64,000 nt of DNA from an uncultured Megasphaera sp. (GTDB lineage: Bacteria > Bacillota > Negativicutes > Veillonellales > Megasphaeraceae): the NCBI GenBank assembly GCA_934202965.1, contig CAKPYN010000001.1, positions 141,635-205,634 on the forward strand, in the 5' to 3' direction. The notes beneath the pieces are model-generated. The model made no database searches. It was not told where the DNA came from and was given only the letters and a program-made list of their open reading frames with translations. Made by a program: the position numbers and the translations under genes. Numbering within the stretch: the first letter of the stretch is position 1; each line of letters starts with the position of its first letter. Below, in pieces: positions 53,147 to 62,283 of the stretch.

Positions 53147-53419
53147 CTATCTAATGCGGCGAAATACAATAAAAGCCACTATAATCCCTAAAATACTCAA
53201 TACATTGGGTGCAAAACGAATGCCGAATCGTATCTGCATAATATATAAATTTAAGTCCACATTCTGAATATTGAAAATCTCGTAATGCTGAGATAATATA
53301 GGCATCAGATTACCAGGATGCATACTGGAAGCAACATCGCCCAAAATACCACCCAGTATACCGCCTGCCACTAAAAACAAAATAAACAGCAAAAAGCTGT
53401 GCGAGCCAACGGTTTTCAT
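53147..53419 (-). CDS. DUF4321 small membrane protein
   Basis: The 90-residue protein has two membrane helices (residues 8-28 and 70-87) and the family's LFLVAGGILGGILGD and GIRFAPNVLSILGIIVAF. Function unknown; a frequent neighbour of maf-radC. GGAGGGGG box. Confidence 0.85.
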   Translation of the reverse strand: MKTVGSHSFLLFILFLVAGGILGGILGDVASSMHPGNLMPILSQHYEIFNIQNVDLNLYIMQIRFGIRFAPNVLSILGIIVAFIVFRRIR

Positions 53420-53494
53420 AACGTTTTAGCCCCCTCCGTCCGTCTTCATTATTACGAATTTCATTATACCTGTTTCCCTACCCCGTCGCAATAG

Positions 53495-53550
53495 AAAAGC
53501 CAACTTTCTCATCATATTCTAATACTCGCGAGAAACGTTGGCTTTTTTTT
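53495..53550. terminator. Terminator between glnS and the DUF4321 gene
   Basis: AAAAGCCAAC pairs with GTTGGCTTTT and an inner TTTCT/AGAAA pair, with a T-run on the plus strand and a shorter T-tail on the minus strand. Confidence 0.7.
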
Positions 53551-53581
53551 AATCTATTTTTAATCGAATTCTAATCTGATT

Positions 53582-55270
53582 TTAATTTTTCTTTTGTTTT
53601 TGCATTTTAGCCCATGTATCCCGAAGGCCTACAATTCGATTGACTACGATATGATCTGCTGTCGTATCCGGGTCAATAACGAAATAGCCTTGGCGCAGGA
53701 ACTGGAATTTATCCCCTGCATGATACGATGCCAATGCGGCTTCACCTTTACTGTGGAAAATATGCAGGCTGTCCGGATTGATTTGCGATAAGAAATCTTT
53801 GCTGTCTCCTTCTTCATCATTCTGATCATTGAAGAGGTAATCATATATGCGGGTTTCTACATCGACGGCATCGGCTGCATTGACCCAATGGAGCGTACCT
53901 TTGACTTTGCGGTTAGCATTAGCGCCGCTGCCGCTCTTGCTTTCCGGATCATACGTGCAATGCAGTTCAACAATATTGCCATCAGCATCCTTAATAACGT
54001 CTTCACATTTGATAATGTAGGCGTATTTAAGACGAACTTCTTTACCCGGAGCCAACCGGAAGAATTTCTTGACAGGCACTTCCATGAAATCACTGCGTTC
54101 GATATAAATGGTTTTACTGAACGTTATATCACGTGTTCCCATGGCTTCATTTTCCTGATTATTATCCGCTATCATCGTTTCCGTCTGTCCATCCGGATAG
54201 TTTGTAATCACTACTTTAAGCGGATCGATAACGGTCATCAGACGCGGTGCTTTCATTTTTAAATCTTCACGAATGCAATATTCCAACAGCGAAATATCTA
54301 CCATGCTGTCTGCTTTGGCAACGCCAATGCGTTCACAAAAATCACGAATCGATTCTGGCGTATAGCCGCGGCGGCGTATCCCGGAAATGGTCGGCATACG
54401 AGGATCGTCCCAGCCGCTGACAATTCCTTTTTCTACTAATGTACGCAGTTTGCGCTTACTCGTAATCATATGGGTAACATTTAAGCGGGCAAATTCAATC
54501 TGACGTGGTTTCTGACCTTCCGGATCATCCCATTCTTCTAATACCCAATTATAGAGCGGACGATGAGCTTCAAATTCCAGCGTGCAAATAGAGTGGGTAA
54601 TGCGTTCAATCGCATCCGATACAGGATGGGCAAAATCGTACATCGGATAAATGCACCATTTGTTGCCTGTACGATGATGCGGGGCATGAACAATACGATA
54701 TAATACAGGGTCACGCATATTTAAGTTCGGGCTGGCCATGTCAATCTTGGCACGTAATACTTTTTCTCCGTCACCGTATTTGCCGTCTTTCATTTCCGTA
54801 AAGAGCTGCAGATTTTCTTCGACGCTGCGGTTACGATACGGGCTTTCTTTCCCCGGCGTATTAAAAGTACCGCGGTATTCACGGATTTCATCGCCTGATA
54901 AATCATCGACATAGGCTTTGCCTAGTTTAATCAGTTTAACAGCATATTCGTATAATTTGTCGAAATAGTTAGACGCATAAAACATGCGGTCATCCCATGT
55001 AAAGCCCAGCCATTTGACATCTTCTTTTATGGAATTGACGTATTCGACATTTTCCTTCGATGGGTTCGTATCGTCAAAACGAAGATTGGTCAAGCCGCCG
55101 TACTTTTTGGCAATGCCAAAGTTAAGGCAAATGGATTTAGCATGGCCAATATGAAGATAACCATTCGGTTCTGGCGGAAAACGCGTATGAACTCTTTTTC
55201 CGTATGTATTTGCTTCGTTATCTTCATCGATCAGATTTTCAATAAAATTTTTTGTAATTTCGTTATCCAT
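53582..55270 (-). CDS. glnS: Glutaminyl-tRNA synthetase
   Basis: Charges tRNA-Gln directly. The 562-residue class I synthetase has FPPEPNGYLHIGHAKS (HIGH), FDDTNPSKE and MTSKRKL (KMSKS variant, tSKRK). A C-terminal anticodon-binding beta domain is present. Many Firmicutes lack this enzyme and use GatCAB, so its presence is informative about lineage. The ATG at 55270 follows AGGGGAG; the longer reading has no such box. Confidence 0.97.
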   Translation of the reverse strand: MDNEITKNFIENLIDEDNEANTYGKRVHTRFPPEPNGYLHIGHAKSICLNFGIAKKYGGLTNLRFDDTNPSKENVEYVNSIKEDVKWLGFTWDDRMFYASNYFDKLYEYAVKLIKLGKAYVDDLSGDEIREYRGTFNTPGKESPYRNRSVEENLQLFTEMKDGKYGDGEKVLRAKIDMASPNLNMRDPVLYRIVHAPHHRTGNKWCIYPMYDFAHPVSDAIERITHSICTLEFEAHRPLYNWVLEEWDDPEGQKPRQIEFARLNVTHMITSKRKLRTLVEKGIVSGWDDPRMPTISGIRRRGYTPESIRDFCERIGVAKADSMVDISLLEYCIREDLKMKAPRLMTVIDPLKVVITNYPDGQTETMIADNNQENEAMGTRDITFSKTIYIERSDFMEVPVKKFFRLAPGKEVRLKYAYIIKCEDVIKDADGNIVELHCTYDPESKSGSGANANRKVKGTLHWVNAADAVDVETRIYDYLFNDQNDEEGDSKDFLSQINPDSLHIFHSKGEAALASYHAGDKFQFLRQGYFVIDPDTTADHIVVNRIVGLRDTWAKMQKQKKN

Positions 55271-55387
55271 CAACGATTCTCCCCTTTGTATATGATATTT
55301 CATTTTATCACAAAAACAGCGGTTACACTAGCGATTACCTATATTTTTTCCTTTTTCTCCAAGATAGCCTTTTTTTACGTATAAATA

Positions 55388-55396
55388 TGGTATAAT
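55388..55396 (+). promoter_or_regulatory. Extended -10 promoter of the FAH-family gene
   Basis: TGGTATAAT, a perfect extended -10, 35 bases before the start; -35 poor (T-rich). Confidence 0.6.
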
Positions 55397-55431
55397 ACTT
55401 ATACATTTTAACCACAAAGGAGACGATAGAC

Positions 55432-56334
55432 TTGATAAAAAAGTTATTGACATTTGAAGATATGGGACTCGTCCAATGGGGCGTTCTCAATGAAGAAGAA
55501 ACAGGCGTGTACAGTGCCATTGCCTTAGAAGAAGCGTTTTTTACGCCCTTGCCGGAAACACTGCTGGAATTTATTCGCCAGGGAAATGACGGCCTGTTGG
55601 CATTAGCCGATGCGCTGGAACAAAATGAAAAGACCCAAGCCGTCAAAGCAAAACCCTTGGGAACGGTTCGCGTCATGGCTCCGATTCCCCATATGGAACG
55701 CAACGTATTCTGCATTGGCAAAAATTACGCCGAACATATTGCTGAATTTGACAAAACAGCCATGCCGGATGTTCCCAAGTACCCTTTAATTTTCACTAAA
55801 GCAACAACATCTGTTATCGGGCCGGATGACTTGATCGATCCCCATAAAAACGTTACCAATGCTGTTGATTATGAAGGCGAATTGGCCGTTATCATCGGCA
55901 AGGAAGGCTCGGATATTCCGGTCAGCGAAGCGATGGATCATGTATATGGCTTTACCATCCTCAACGACGTTACCGCCCGCGACCTACAAGCCAACCACGT
56001 GCAGTGGTTCCACGGCAAAAGCCTGGATACGTTCTGCCCCATGGGGCCATATGTCCTATTGCGCGATGCCGCTCCCGATACGTTTGATGTCGTAACTAAA
56101 GTAAACGGCGAAGTGCGGCAGGATGCTTCAACAGGCGAATTTATTTTTACCATTCCCCAGTTGATTCAAACGATCTCCCAAGGTACGACGCTCCTTCCCG
56201 GTGATGTTATTGCGACGGGTACTCCGTCCGGCGTCGGCGTCGGCTTTAATCCGCCTAAATATATTCACAGCGGCGATGTTGTAGAAATTTCAATTTCCGG
56301 CATTGGCACATTAAAAAATACGGTAAAAAAATAA
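55432..56334 (+). CDS. Fumarylacetoacetate hydrolase family protein
   Basis: FAH-fold hydrolase or isomerase of 300 residues with metal-binding elements CIGKNYAEHI, VDYEGELAVIIG, TGTPSGVGVG and NDVTARDLQ. Usual activities are acylpyruvate hydrolysis or oxaloacetate decarboxylation/tautomerisation; substrate unknown. The start is TTG at 55432 with AAAGGAG at 9 bases. Convergent with the permease gene across a terminator. Confidence 0.9.
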   Translation: MIKKLLTFEDMGLVQWGVLNEEETGVYSAIALEEAFFTPLPETLLEFIRQGNDGLLALADALEQNEKTQAVKAKPLGTVRVMAPIPHMERNVFCIGKNYAEHIAEFDKTAMPDVPKYPLIFTKATTSVIGPDDLIDPHKNVTNAVDYEGELAVIIGKEGSDIPVSEAMDHVYGFTILNDVTARDLQANHVQWFHGKSLDTFCPMGPYVLLRDAAPDTFDVVTKVNGEVRQDASTGEFIFTIPQLIQTISQGTTLLPGDVIATGTPSGVGVGFNPPKYIHSGDVVEISISGIGTLKNTVKK

Positions 56335-56341
56335 ACACTAA

Positions 56342-56388
56342 AAAAACGAACCGTCTCTTCTTAAAAGAAGCGGTTCGTTTTTTTTTAG
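56342..56388. terminator. Bidirectional terminator between FAH and permease genes
   Basis: Stem ACGAACCG/CGGTTCGT extended by CTTCTT/AAGAAG, flanked by an A-run and a T-run, between convergent genes. Confidence 0.9.
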
Positions 56389-56441
56389 ATTTTATCACAC
56401 CGTTTTACATGTATCGCTTTCAACATGACAATTTACTCTGT

Positions 56442-57827
56442 TTATTTTAATTTATTTAATACGCTGTGCTTGCGTCCATAGGCAAGATAAATAATCAGGC
56501 CCAACACAGACCATGCGCTGAATAAGATAAGCGTATGCGCTGACAGCTGGATAAAGACAAAGGCACAAAAGATAAATCCCAACGGCGCAATGACATGAAC
56601 GGCTGGACACCGAAAGCCGCGTGGCTTATCCGGATATACCCTGCGCAAAATCAAAATGCCCACGCAAGAGCAAAGAAAAGCAAATATCGTACCGGCACTG
56701 CATGTTTCTGCCACAATATGAATTGGCGTAAATCCCGTAATGACTGCAACAATACAGCCGATGACGATTTGAATCACATACGGCGTGTGGTACGTACGAT
56801 GTACTTTATACAATGACATCGGCATTAAGCCATCACGACTCATGGCGTATAAGGCACGACTCTGGGCAAACAACATGCCCAATACGACCGTGGACAGGCC
56901 GCAAAGCGCACCGGTACCTACGATAGCCGACCCAAGATGCATACCAATATATTCCAGTACAAAAGAGGCCGGAGCCGCTGTGTCCAACATGGTATATGGT
57001 ACTACACCGGTCATTGCTGCACAAACAGCGATGTATAAAATCGTACAAATCGTTAAGGCCGCAATAATACCAATCGGCATATCCCGATTCGGATTTTTTG
57101 TTTCTTCCGCTGCTGTAGACAGTGCGTCAAATCCCAAATACGCAAAGAATAAGACAGCCGTACCTGCAGCGACACCAGAAAATCCATAGGGCAAGAAAGG
57201 CTGCCAATTCATGGGTTCAACGTGGGGTGCTGCCAAAAATAAGAACACAAATATTGTGCCGATTTTAACATAGACTAAAATACGGTTTACATGGGCGCTT
57301 TCTTTAACACCGATTACGAGTAATGCCGTCGTCAATAAGACAATCACTACGGCAGGCAGGTTAATCAGCCCGCCATCAGCAGGAACGGCCGTCAATGCTT
57401 TCGGTAAATCAATCCCACAGGAATGCAGAATGCCCACAAAATACGCCGACCAGCCGCCGGCAACGGCACTGGCACCTACGGAATATTCCAAAATCAGGCT
57501 CCAGCCAACCCACCAGCCAAATATTTCCCCTAGCGATGCATACGCATACGTATAGGAGCTGCCGGAAACAGGAAGAAAAGAAGCTAATTCGGAATAGGCT
57601 AAACATACAAAGGCGCACGTAACAGCCGCCAGCACAAAGGATAACATCAATCCCGGCCCGGCATATTTGGCTGCACCAATACCGGTCAACACAAATATGC
57701 CCGTGCCAATAATAATTCCCAAGCCCATTAATGTGATGTCAAAAGCACCCAAGACTTTCGTCAGTTTCTTTTCCTGCGTATGGGCCATGAGTTCATCAAA
57801 TGACTTTCTTCTAAAAATATCCAACAT
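56442..57827 (-). CDS. APC-family cationic/branched amino-acid permease
   Basis: The 461-residue transporter with about 12 helices: GLGIIIGTGIFVLTG in helix 1, YAYASLGEIFGWWVGW, FFAYLGFDALSTAAEE, which are family signatures of the YfnA/CAT group. Substrate likely amino acid, unspecified. AAAGG box. Not overlapping brnQ but 21 bases downstream of it, so possibly co-transcribed. Confidence 0.9.
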   Translation of the reverse strand: MLDIFRRKSFDELMAHTQEKKLTKVLGAFDITLMGLGIIIGTGIFVLTGIGAAKYAGPGLMLSFVLAAVTCAFVCLAYSELASFLPVSGSSYTYAYASLGEIFGWWVGWSLILEYSVGASAVAGGWSAYFVGILHSCGIDLPKALTAVPADGGLINLPAVVIVLLTTALLVIGVKESAHVNRILVYVKIGTIFVFLFLAAPHVEPMNWQPFLPYGFSGVAAGTAVLFFAYLGFDALSTAAEETKNPNRDMPIGIIAALTICTILYIAVCAAMTGVVPYTMLDTAAPASFVLEYIGMHLGSAIVGTGALCGLSTVVLGMLFAQSRALYAMSRDGLMPMSLYKVHRTYHTPYVIQIVIGCIVAVITGFTPIHIVAETCSAGTIFAFLCSCVGILILRRVYPDKPRGFRCPAVHVIAPLGFIFCAFVFIQLSAHTLILFSAWSVLGLIIYLAYGRKHSVLNKLK

Positions 57828-57848
57828 AAAAAACCTTTCTCTGTTCGT

Positions 57849-59180
57849 TTATTTTTCATTCGAAGGTTTAACGACAGCCTTCCAAATCAATCCAATAATA
57901 AATCCTGCCACAGCAAAGGAAATCCAGCCCATCCCAATCAAATGGAACGGCACCATCGTATTGAAAAAGGTATCGACAGAACCTAAGGAAATCTTAGCTG
58001 TCTGTGTACCGTTGATTAAGGCTGTAATAAAAGTCAAACCAATGGTCCATGCATAGACACACTGTCTGCCGCCAAACAATTTATCCAAAAACGTCAAAAT
58101 AACCAATACGACAACTAAGGGATAAATAAACATTAATACCGGAATGGCTGCAACAATAATCGTTTTTAAACCAAACATAGCTACGCCAAAGGAAAATACA
58201 GAGAAAATAGCAACCCAAGCTTTATACCCTACGCCGCCAACCAAGGCATGGAAATACGTAGCGCAGGATGTAATCAGGCCAATACTGGTCGAAAGACAAG
58301 CCAGCAATACGATAATGGCCAAAATAACAGCACCTACATTGCCGAACAGAATCATAGCGCTCTTGGACAATACGGGAGCCCCTGTTTCCTGAATGCCAAA
58401 TGCCATTACGCTGTCTGCCCCGATTTTGGCAATAAAGATGTAAACAAATGCCAAACACCCAACGGCAATCAAACCAGCTCTAAACACTTCTTTGGTAATT
58501 GCTTCCGGTGTCGTTGCACCATCTTCTATAACAAATTCGATAACTAAGATAGCAAATACAAGCGACGCAATCGCATCCATCGTGTTATAGCCATCCAAGA
58601 ACCCCTGGACAACAGCCATCGAAGACGTTGCATATGCTGCCGTAGCAGCTTCCGGTGTTCCCAATGGTGTAATGAAGGATTTGGCGATTAATAATAAAAT
58701 AACAATCAATAATGCCGGTGTCAGAATCTTGCCAATACGGTCAACCAGCTTTTGCGGGCTGGCAGACAGCCAGTAGGATACGACAAAAAAGATTACCAAA
58801 AATACGGTCATAATCGTATCCGAATGGACATCTCCCAAGAACGGGCGAACGGCAATTTCATACGATACACTGCCCGTTCTCGGTGTAGCAAAACATGGGC
58901 CAATCGTTAAGTACGAAACAACCGTAAAGAACAGGCCAAATGCGGGATGTACTCGACTGGCTAATTCCTGCAGGTTTTTACAGCCCGAATATCCCATAGC
59001 CAATACGCCGGCCAAGGGAAGACCTACACCGGTAACAATAAAGCCTAAAACAGCCCACCATACATTTTCACCGGCATTTTGTCCCATTGAAGCCGGGAAT
59101 ATCAAGTTGCCTGCGCCAAAGAATAATGCAAACAGCATTAAACCGATCGCAATCGTTCGATTTCCTCTTTTTTCATCCAT
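57849..59180 (-). CDS. brnQ: Branched-chain amino-acid:cation symporter BrnQ
   Basis: Imports leucine, isoleucine and valine using Na+ or H+. The 443-residue protein has 12 helices with FALFFGAGNLIFPASMGQ, GVGLPLAGVLAMGYSGC, and GFLDGYNTMDAIASLVF. The ATG at 59180 follows TAGGAGG; an ATG further upstream (59243) lies in the leader. Confidence 0.94.
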   Translation of the reverse strand: MDEKRGNRTIAIGLMLFALFFGAGNLIFPASMGQNAGENVWWAVLGFIVTGVGLPLAGVLAMGYSGCKNLQELASRVHPAFGLFFTVVSYLTIGPCFATPRTGSVSYEIAVRPFLGDVHSDTIMTVFLVIFFVVSYWLSASPQKLVDRIGKILTPALLIVILLLIAKSFITPLGTPEAATAAYATSSMAVVQGFLDGYNTMDAIASLVFAILVIEFVIEDGATTPEAITKEVFRAGLIAVGCLAFVYIFIAKIGADSVMAFGIQETGAPVLSKSAMILFGNVGAVILAIIVLLACLSTSIGLITSCATYFHALVGGVGYKAWVAIFSVFSFGVAMFGLKTIIVAAIPVLMFIYPLVVVLVILTFLDKLFGGRQCVYAWTIGLTFITALINGTQTAKISLGSVDTFFNTMVPFHLIGMGWISFAVAGFIIGLIWKAVVKPSNEK

Positions 59181-59263
59181 AATAATACCTCCTATCCCAT
59201 ATGGCATAAAGAAAATCATAAAGCATAAAAACATACTAAACAAAAATATTAAACTATATGTTT

Positions 59264-59292
59264 ATTTTATCATATAATTGATAAAAAGTCAT
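59264..59292 (-). promoter_or_regulatory. Candidate brnQ promoter with an internal palindrome
   Basis: Minus strand ATGACT (59287-59292), 17-base spacer, TAAAAT (59264-59269). TTTTATCA-N6-TGATAAAA (59265-59286) fills the spacer, a likely repressor site. Confidence 0.6.
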
Positions 59293-59327
59293 TCTATATT
59301 TTGTTTTTTCTTAATTTTTAATAAATG

Positions 59328-59343
59328 TGTGAACTCATTCACA
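59328..59343. promoter_or_regulatory. CRP/FNR-like site upstream of brnQ
   Basis: TGTGA-N6-TCACA, an exact match to the CRP consensus, about 40 bases upstream of the brnQ -35 box. Whether this organism has a CRP-like regulator is not visible here. Confidence 0.5.
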
Positions 59344-59350
59344 ATAAATA

Positions 59351-59393
59351 TAAAATAAAAAAACTTACCGTAATATATTCGCATTACGGTAAG
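59351..59393 (-). terminator. Terminator of the cobalamin operon
   Basis: Perfect stem CTTACCGTAAT/ATTACGGTAAG with an eight-base loop, 12 bases after the cobD stop, T-run on the minus strand. Confidence 0.85.
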
Positions 59394-59404
59394 GCATACC
59401 ATCA

Positions 59405-60478
59405 TCAATACATTATTTTTTTTAACGTATTATATAAAAATTCATTATCAGCCGTTGTTTTAACGGCAAGTCGCAAGAAAGAATCCGTTAATCCGGGATA
59501 GTTCCCACATTCTCGTACTAATATATTATATTGTCGTAATGTGAAAATGAGTTCCCGCATAGTGATATGTTGTAAATTTATTTTAACAAAAATAAAATTC
59601 ACGGACGGTAAAAACACACGGCAGGCTGGTAATGTTTGTAAATTTTTATACAATATTTGTTTCGCTTTTTGCACATACGTACGCGTTTTCTGCTGATATG
59701 CATGGTCTTGTAAGGCAGCAATACCCGCCCATTGGGCCAAGCTATTCGTATTCCAAACATCTTTCTGCCCTTCCATCGTCGTTAGTTTATGAGGCGATAC
59801 AACGGCAAATCCCAACCGCAGTCCGGGGATAGCGTAAAATTTGGTTAACGAACGAATCACAATGACGTTATCATACTGCAGAGGCAGCAAACGAATGGTA
59901 TACCGTTCTTCATCGGCACGAAAATCCAAAAAGGATTCATCGACAATAATATCCGTATGCGTTTGCTTTGCCCTTTGTACTAGCCCTATCAGGTCGCTGG
60001 CAAGAAGTAAATTACCTGTAGGATTATTGGGATTGCCCAATATGATACAATCGGCAGTTTCACATGCTGTATACAGCGCAGGCCAATCCATTGCAAAGTT
60101 CTGTTCTTCTCGAAGCCATACGTAAGAGACATCCGCTCGGCATGACAACGCGGCTTTTTCATATTCACTAAAAGACGGTACCGGCAAGACAACTCGTCTT
60201 GGCCGAAAGGCGTGCATATACACATAAAACAACTCGGCTGCCCCATTTCCCAATAGGATAGATGACACTGGAATTTGGTATTGTACCTGCAGGGCCTCTT
60301 TTAATCGGCGTCCCTGCGGATCGGGATAATGTATAATATCATCCACATGAAGTTGAATCATTTGTTTTACTTTAGGTGAAAGCCCCAAAGGATTTATATT
60401 GGCGCTGAAATCCAGCCAGTGTGTCTGAGATGGGTTGGATTGGTAAATATTTCCGCCATGTTCAAATCGTTGTTGCAT
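59405..60478 (-). CDS. cobD: L-threonine-O-3-phosphate decarboxylase (PLP, CobD-type)
   Basis: PLP enzyme making (R)-1-amino-2-propanol phosphate for the B12 nucleotide loop. The 357-residue aminotransferase-fold protein has DFSANINPLG start, LGNPNNPTGNLL, DESFLDF and VIRSLTKFYAIPGLRLGF with the PLP lysine. The sequence alone resembles histidinol-phosphate aminotransferase; the neighbours (PduX, CbiB, CobQ) favour CobD. AGAGGATA box. Overlaps pduX by 17 bases. Confidence 0.9.
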   Translation of the reverse strand: MQQRFEHGGNIYQSNPSQTHWLDFSANINPLGLSPKVKQMIQLHVDDIIHYPDPQGRRLKEALQVQYQIPVSSILLGNGAAELFYVYMHAFRPRRVVLPVPSFSEYEKAALSCRADVSYVWLREEQNFAMDWPALYTACETADCIILGNPNNPTGNLLLASDLIGLVQRAKQTHTDIIVDESFLDFRADEERYTIRLLPLQYDNVIVIRSLTKFYAIPGLRLGFAVVSPHKLTTMEGQKDVWNTNSLAQWAGIAALQDHAYQQKTRTYVQKAKQILYKNLQTLPACRVFLPSVNFIFVKINLQHITMRELIFTLRQYNILVRECGNYPGLTDSFLRLAVKTTADNEFLYNTLKKIMY

Positions 60479-61340
60479 AGGTATCCTCTATTTCTAACTG
60501 CCAGCCGCCGCTAATGATGGCTGCTGTGCCTATTACTTGCAAATGGGTATGCTGTTGTACGCAAGCCGTTAACGCAGAGATGTTAACGGAATGAATCGTG
60601 TGTTTGGGAAACAACAGCCCCATGACGGTACCGCTGTGTCCAATCACAATGCCGCAGCTGCCGTATTGCCGTCCTATATGCAGCAATATCGGTACATCAG
60701 CGCGATACTGTACCTGTTGATGCAGCATAGCACTGTACGTCGCTGCCTTGCCAATATCCGCAGCTGTATAGTTTTTCTTTAAATGGGCACACCCATGCCA
60801 AGCGTATGCTCCATACCGTCGTTCCTTGTCATCAAACTGCCTATGATATGCTGCTGTATTCAGGGTATCGCCTGTATCAAAAATCACGACCTCCATAGGC
60901 GGGACCGTTGGGTACGTATGCAGGCATTGTCCCGTTCGGTAATTCATCATAACGAGACCAGGACAAAACACGCCATCTGTCGGTTCGATAGAGGCCGCAA
61001 TATAAGCAATTTCTTGTGGCGTAAGCGTTGTTTGAAAGGCCGCCGCCACGGCAATAACGACAGCTCCTATATCAGCACTGCTCGATGCCATCCCTTTTTC
61101 CCTAGGAATTTGAGAAGACAGGGTTAGCGTAAAGGGAAAGGAAGATTTACCTAAATACGCGAGCGTTTTTTCCAGGGCTTGTTTTGCTTTTTCTCCACAC
61201 ACAATCCGTTGCGGCATCGTATCTTCGATACAAACAGTCGTATACCAATCAATGGGACAAGTAATTAAAAATGGCTGCCCCTGCCAATAGCCCTGCACGA
61301 ATTCACCACACGAACCGGGAACGCGAACCATAATTTTCAT
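60462..61340 (-). CDS. pduX: PduX-like L-threonine kinase (GHMP)
   Basis: Phosphorylates threonine to feed CobD. The 292-residue GHMP kinase has RVPGSCGEFVQGYWQGQPF at the N-terminus and the ATP loop IPREKGMASSSADIGAV. It lacks other known sugar-kinase features. The ATG at 61340 begins 7 bases after cbiB. The stretch upstream in the same frame overlaps cbiB and is not coding. Assignment rests on motif plus operon. Confidence 0.85.
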   Translation of the reverse strand: MKIMVRVPGSCGEFVQGYWQGQPFLITCPIDWYTTVCIEDTMPQRIVCGEKAKQALEKTLAYLGKSSFPFTLTLSSQIPREKGMASSSADIGAVVIAVAAAFQTTLTPQEIAYIAASIEPTDGVFCPGLVMMNYRTGQCLHTYPTVPPMEVVIFDTGDTLNTAAYHRQFDDKERRYGAYAWHGCAHLKKNYTAADIGKAATYSAMLHQQVQYRADVPILLHIGRQYGSCGIVIGHSGTVMGLLFPKHTIHSVNISALTACVQQHTHLQVIGTAAIISGGWQLEIEDTYATTI

Positions 61341-61347
61341 CGTCTTG

Positions 61348-62283
61348 TTACCACTGACACCAAGAGACCAGCAACACTGCCATGATCGTGACGGCATACA
61401 TCAAATGTACAGTCTGGCGAATATGATGCGGTGCTAAGGGCTGATTCGCATCACCCATATACGCGCGAAAGGTCGTTTCGCCAAAATACGAATTATACCC
61501 GCCCAGTCGTATATCTAACGCTCCGGCTACGGTCGCTTCGGCATAGCCTCCATTGGGGCTGGGATGTTTGGCTGCATCACGGCGCATCATATGCCACGCA
61601 TTGCGCCAATGATGACGCAGCAGCATGGACGCTAGGATGAAGAACAATGCACTCATCCGGGCTGGAATATAATTCAAAACATCATCGACATGGGCCGCAA
61701 ATCGTCCAAAATACAGATACCGTTCGTTCTTATAAGCAATCATCGAATCCAGTGTATTCGCTGCTCGATAGACGACGGCTAACGGAAGACCACCAATGGC
61801 AAAGAAAAATAACGGGGAAACAATGCCGTCAATGGTATTTTCTGCCACTGTTTCGACGGTTGCTCGAACGATTTCACCTTCATCCAATCGATCTGTATCC
61901 CTGCCAACAATCCATCCTACTTTCGTGCGGGCCAACTGAATATGATGATGCAGCAAGTAATGATAAATTTCCATTCCAGCCTGCGCTAAGCTGCGCGGAC
62001 AAATCATAAAAGATAATAGCAATCCCTGCACAGCATACTGTATATATACAGTATCTATATATAAGATCAGTGCCAACAACAGCTCTGTAATATCATAGAC
62101 CAGAAACAGGGTCAGTAACGATACAACCATACCGGCGATATACTGCATGCGCACACTGACATCGGCATCATATAAATGCCGTTCCAGCCAAGCAATCCAC
62201 GTACCGATAAGAGCAACGGGATGCCATTTTCCATGGGGGTCGCCAAGCAAACTGTCAAAAAGAAATGCAAATAGACATATCAT
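61348..62283 (-). CDS. cbiB: Adenosylcobinamide-phosphate synthase
   Basis: Joins aminopropanol phosphate to adenosylcobyric acid. The 311-residue membrane protein has DSLLGDPHGKWHPVALIGTW start, VEAT-like VRATVETVAENTIDGIVSPL, YRAANTLDSMIAYKNERY, and GGYAEATVAGALDIRLGG. Family signature motifs are all clear. Four-base overlap with cobQ. Confidence 0.95.
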   Translation of the reverse strand: MICLFAFLFDSLLGDPHGKWHPVALIGTWIAWLERHLYDADVSVRMQYIAGMVVSLLTLFLVYDITELLLALILYIDTVYIQYAVQGLLLSFMICPRSLAQAGMEIYHYLLHHHIQLARTKVGWIVGRDTDRLDEGEIVRATVETVAENTIDGIVSPLFFFAIGGLPLAVVYRAANTLDSMIAYKNERYLYFGRFAAHVDDVLNYIPARMSALFFILASMLLRHHWRNAWHMMRRDAAKHPSPNGGYAEATVAGALDIRLGGYNSYFGETTFRAYMGDANQPLAPHHIRQTVHLMYAVTIMAVLLVSWCQW

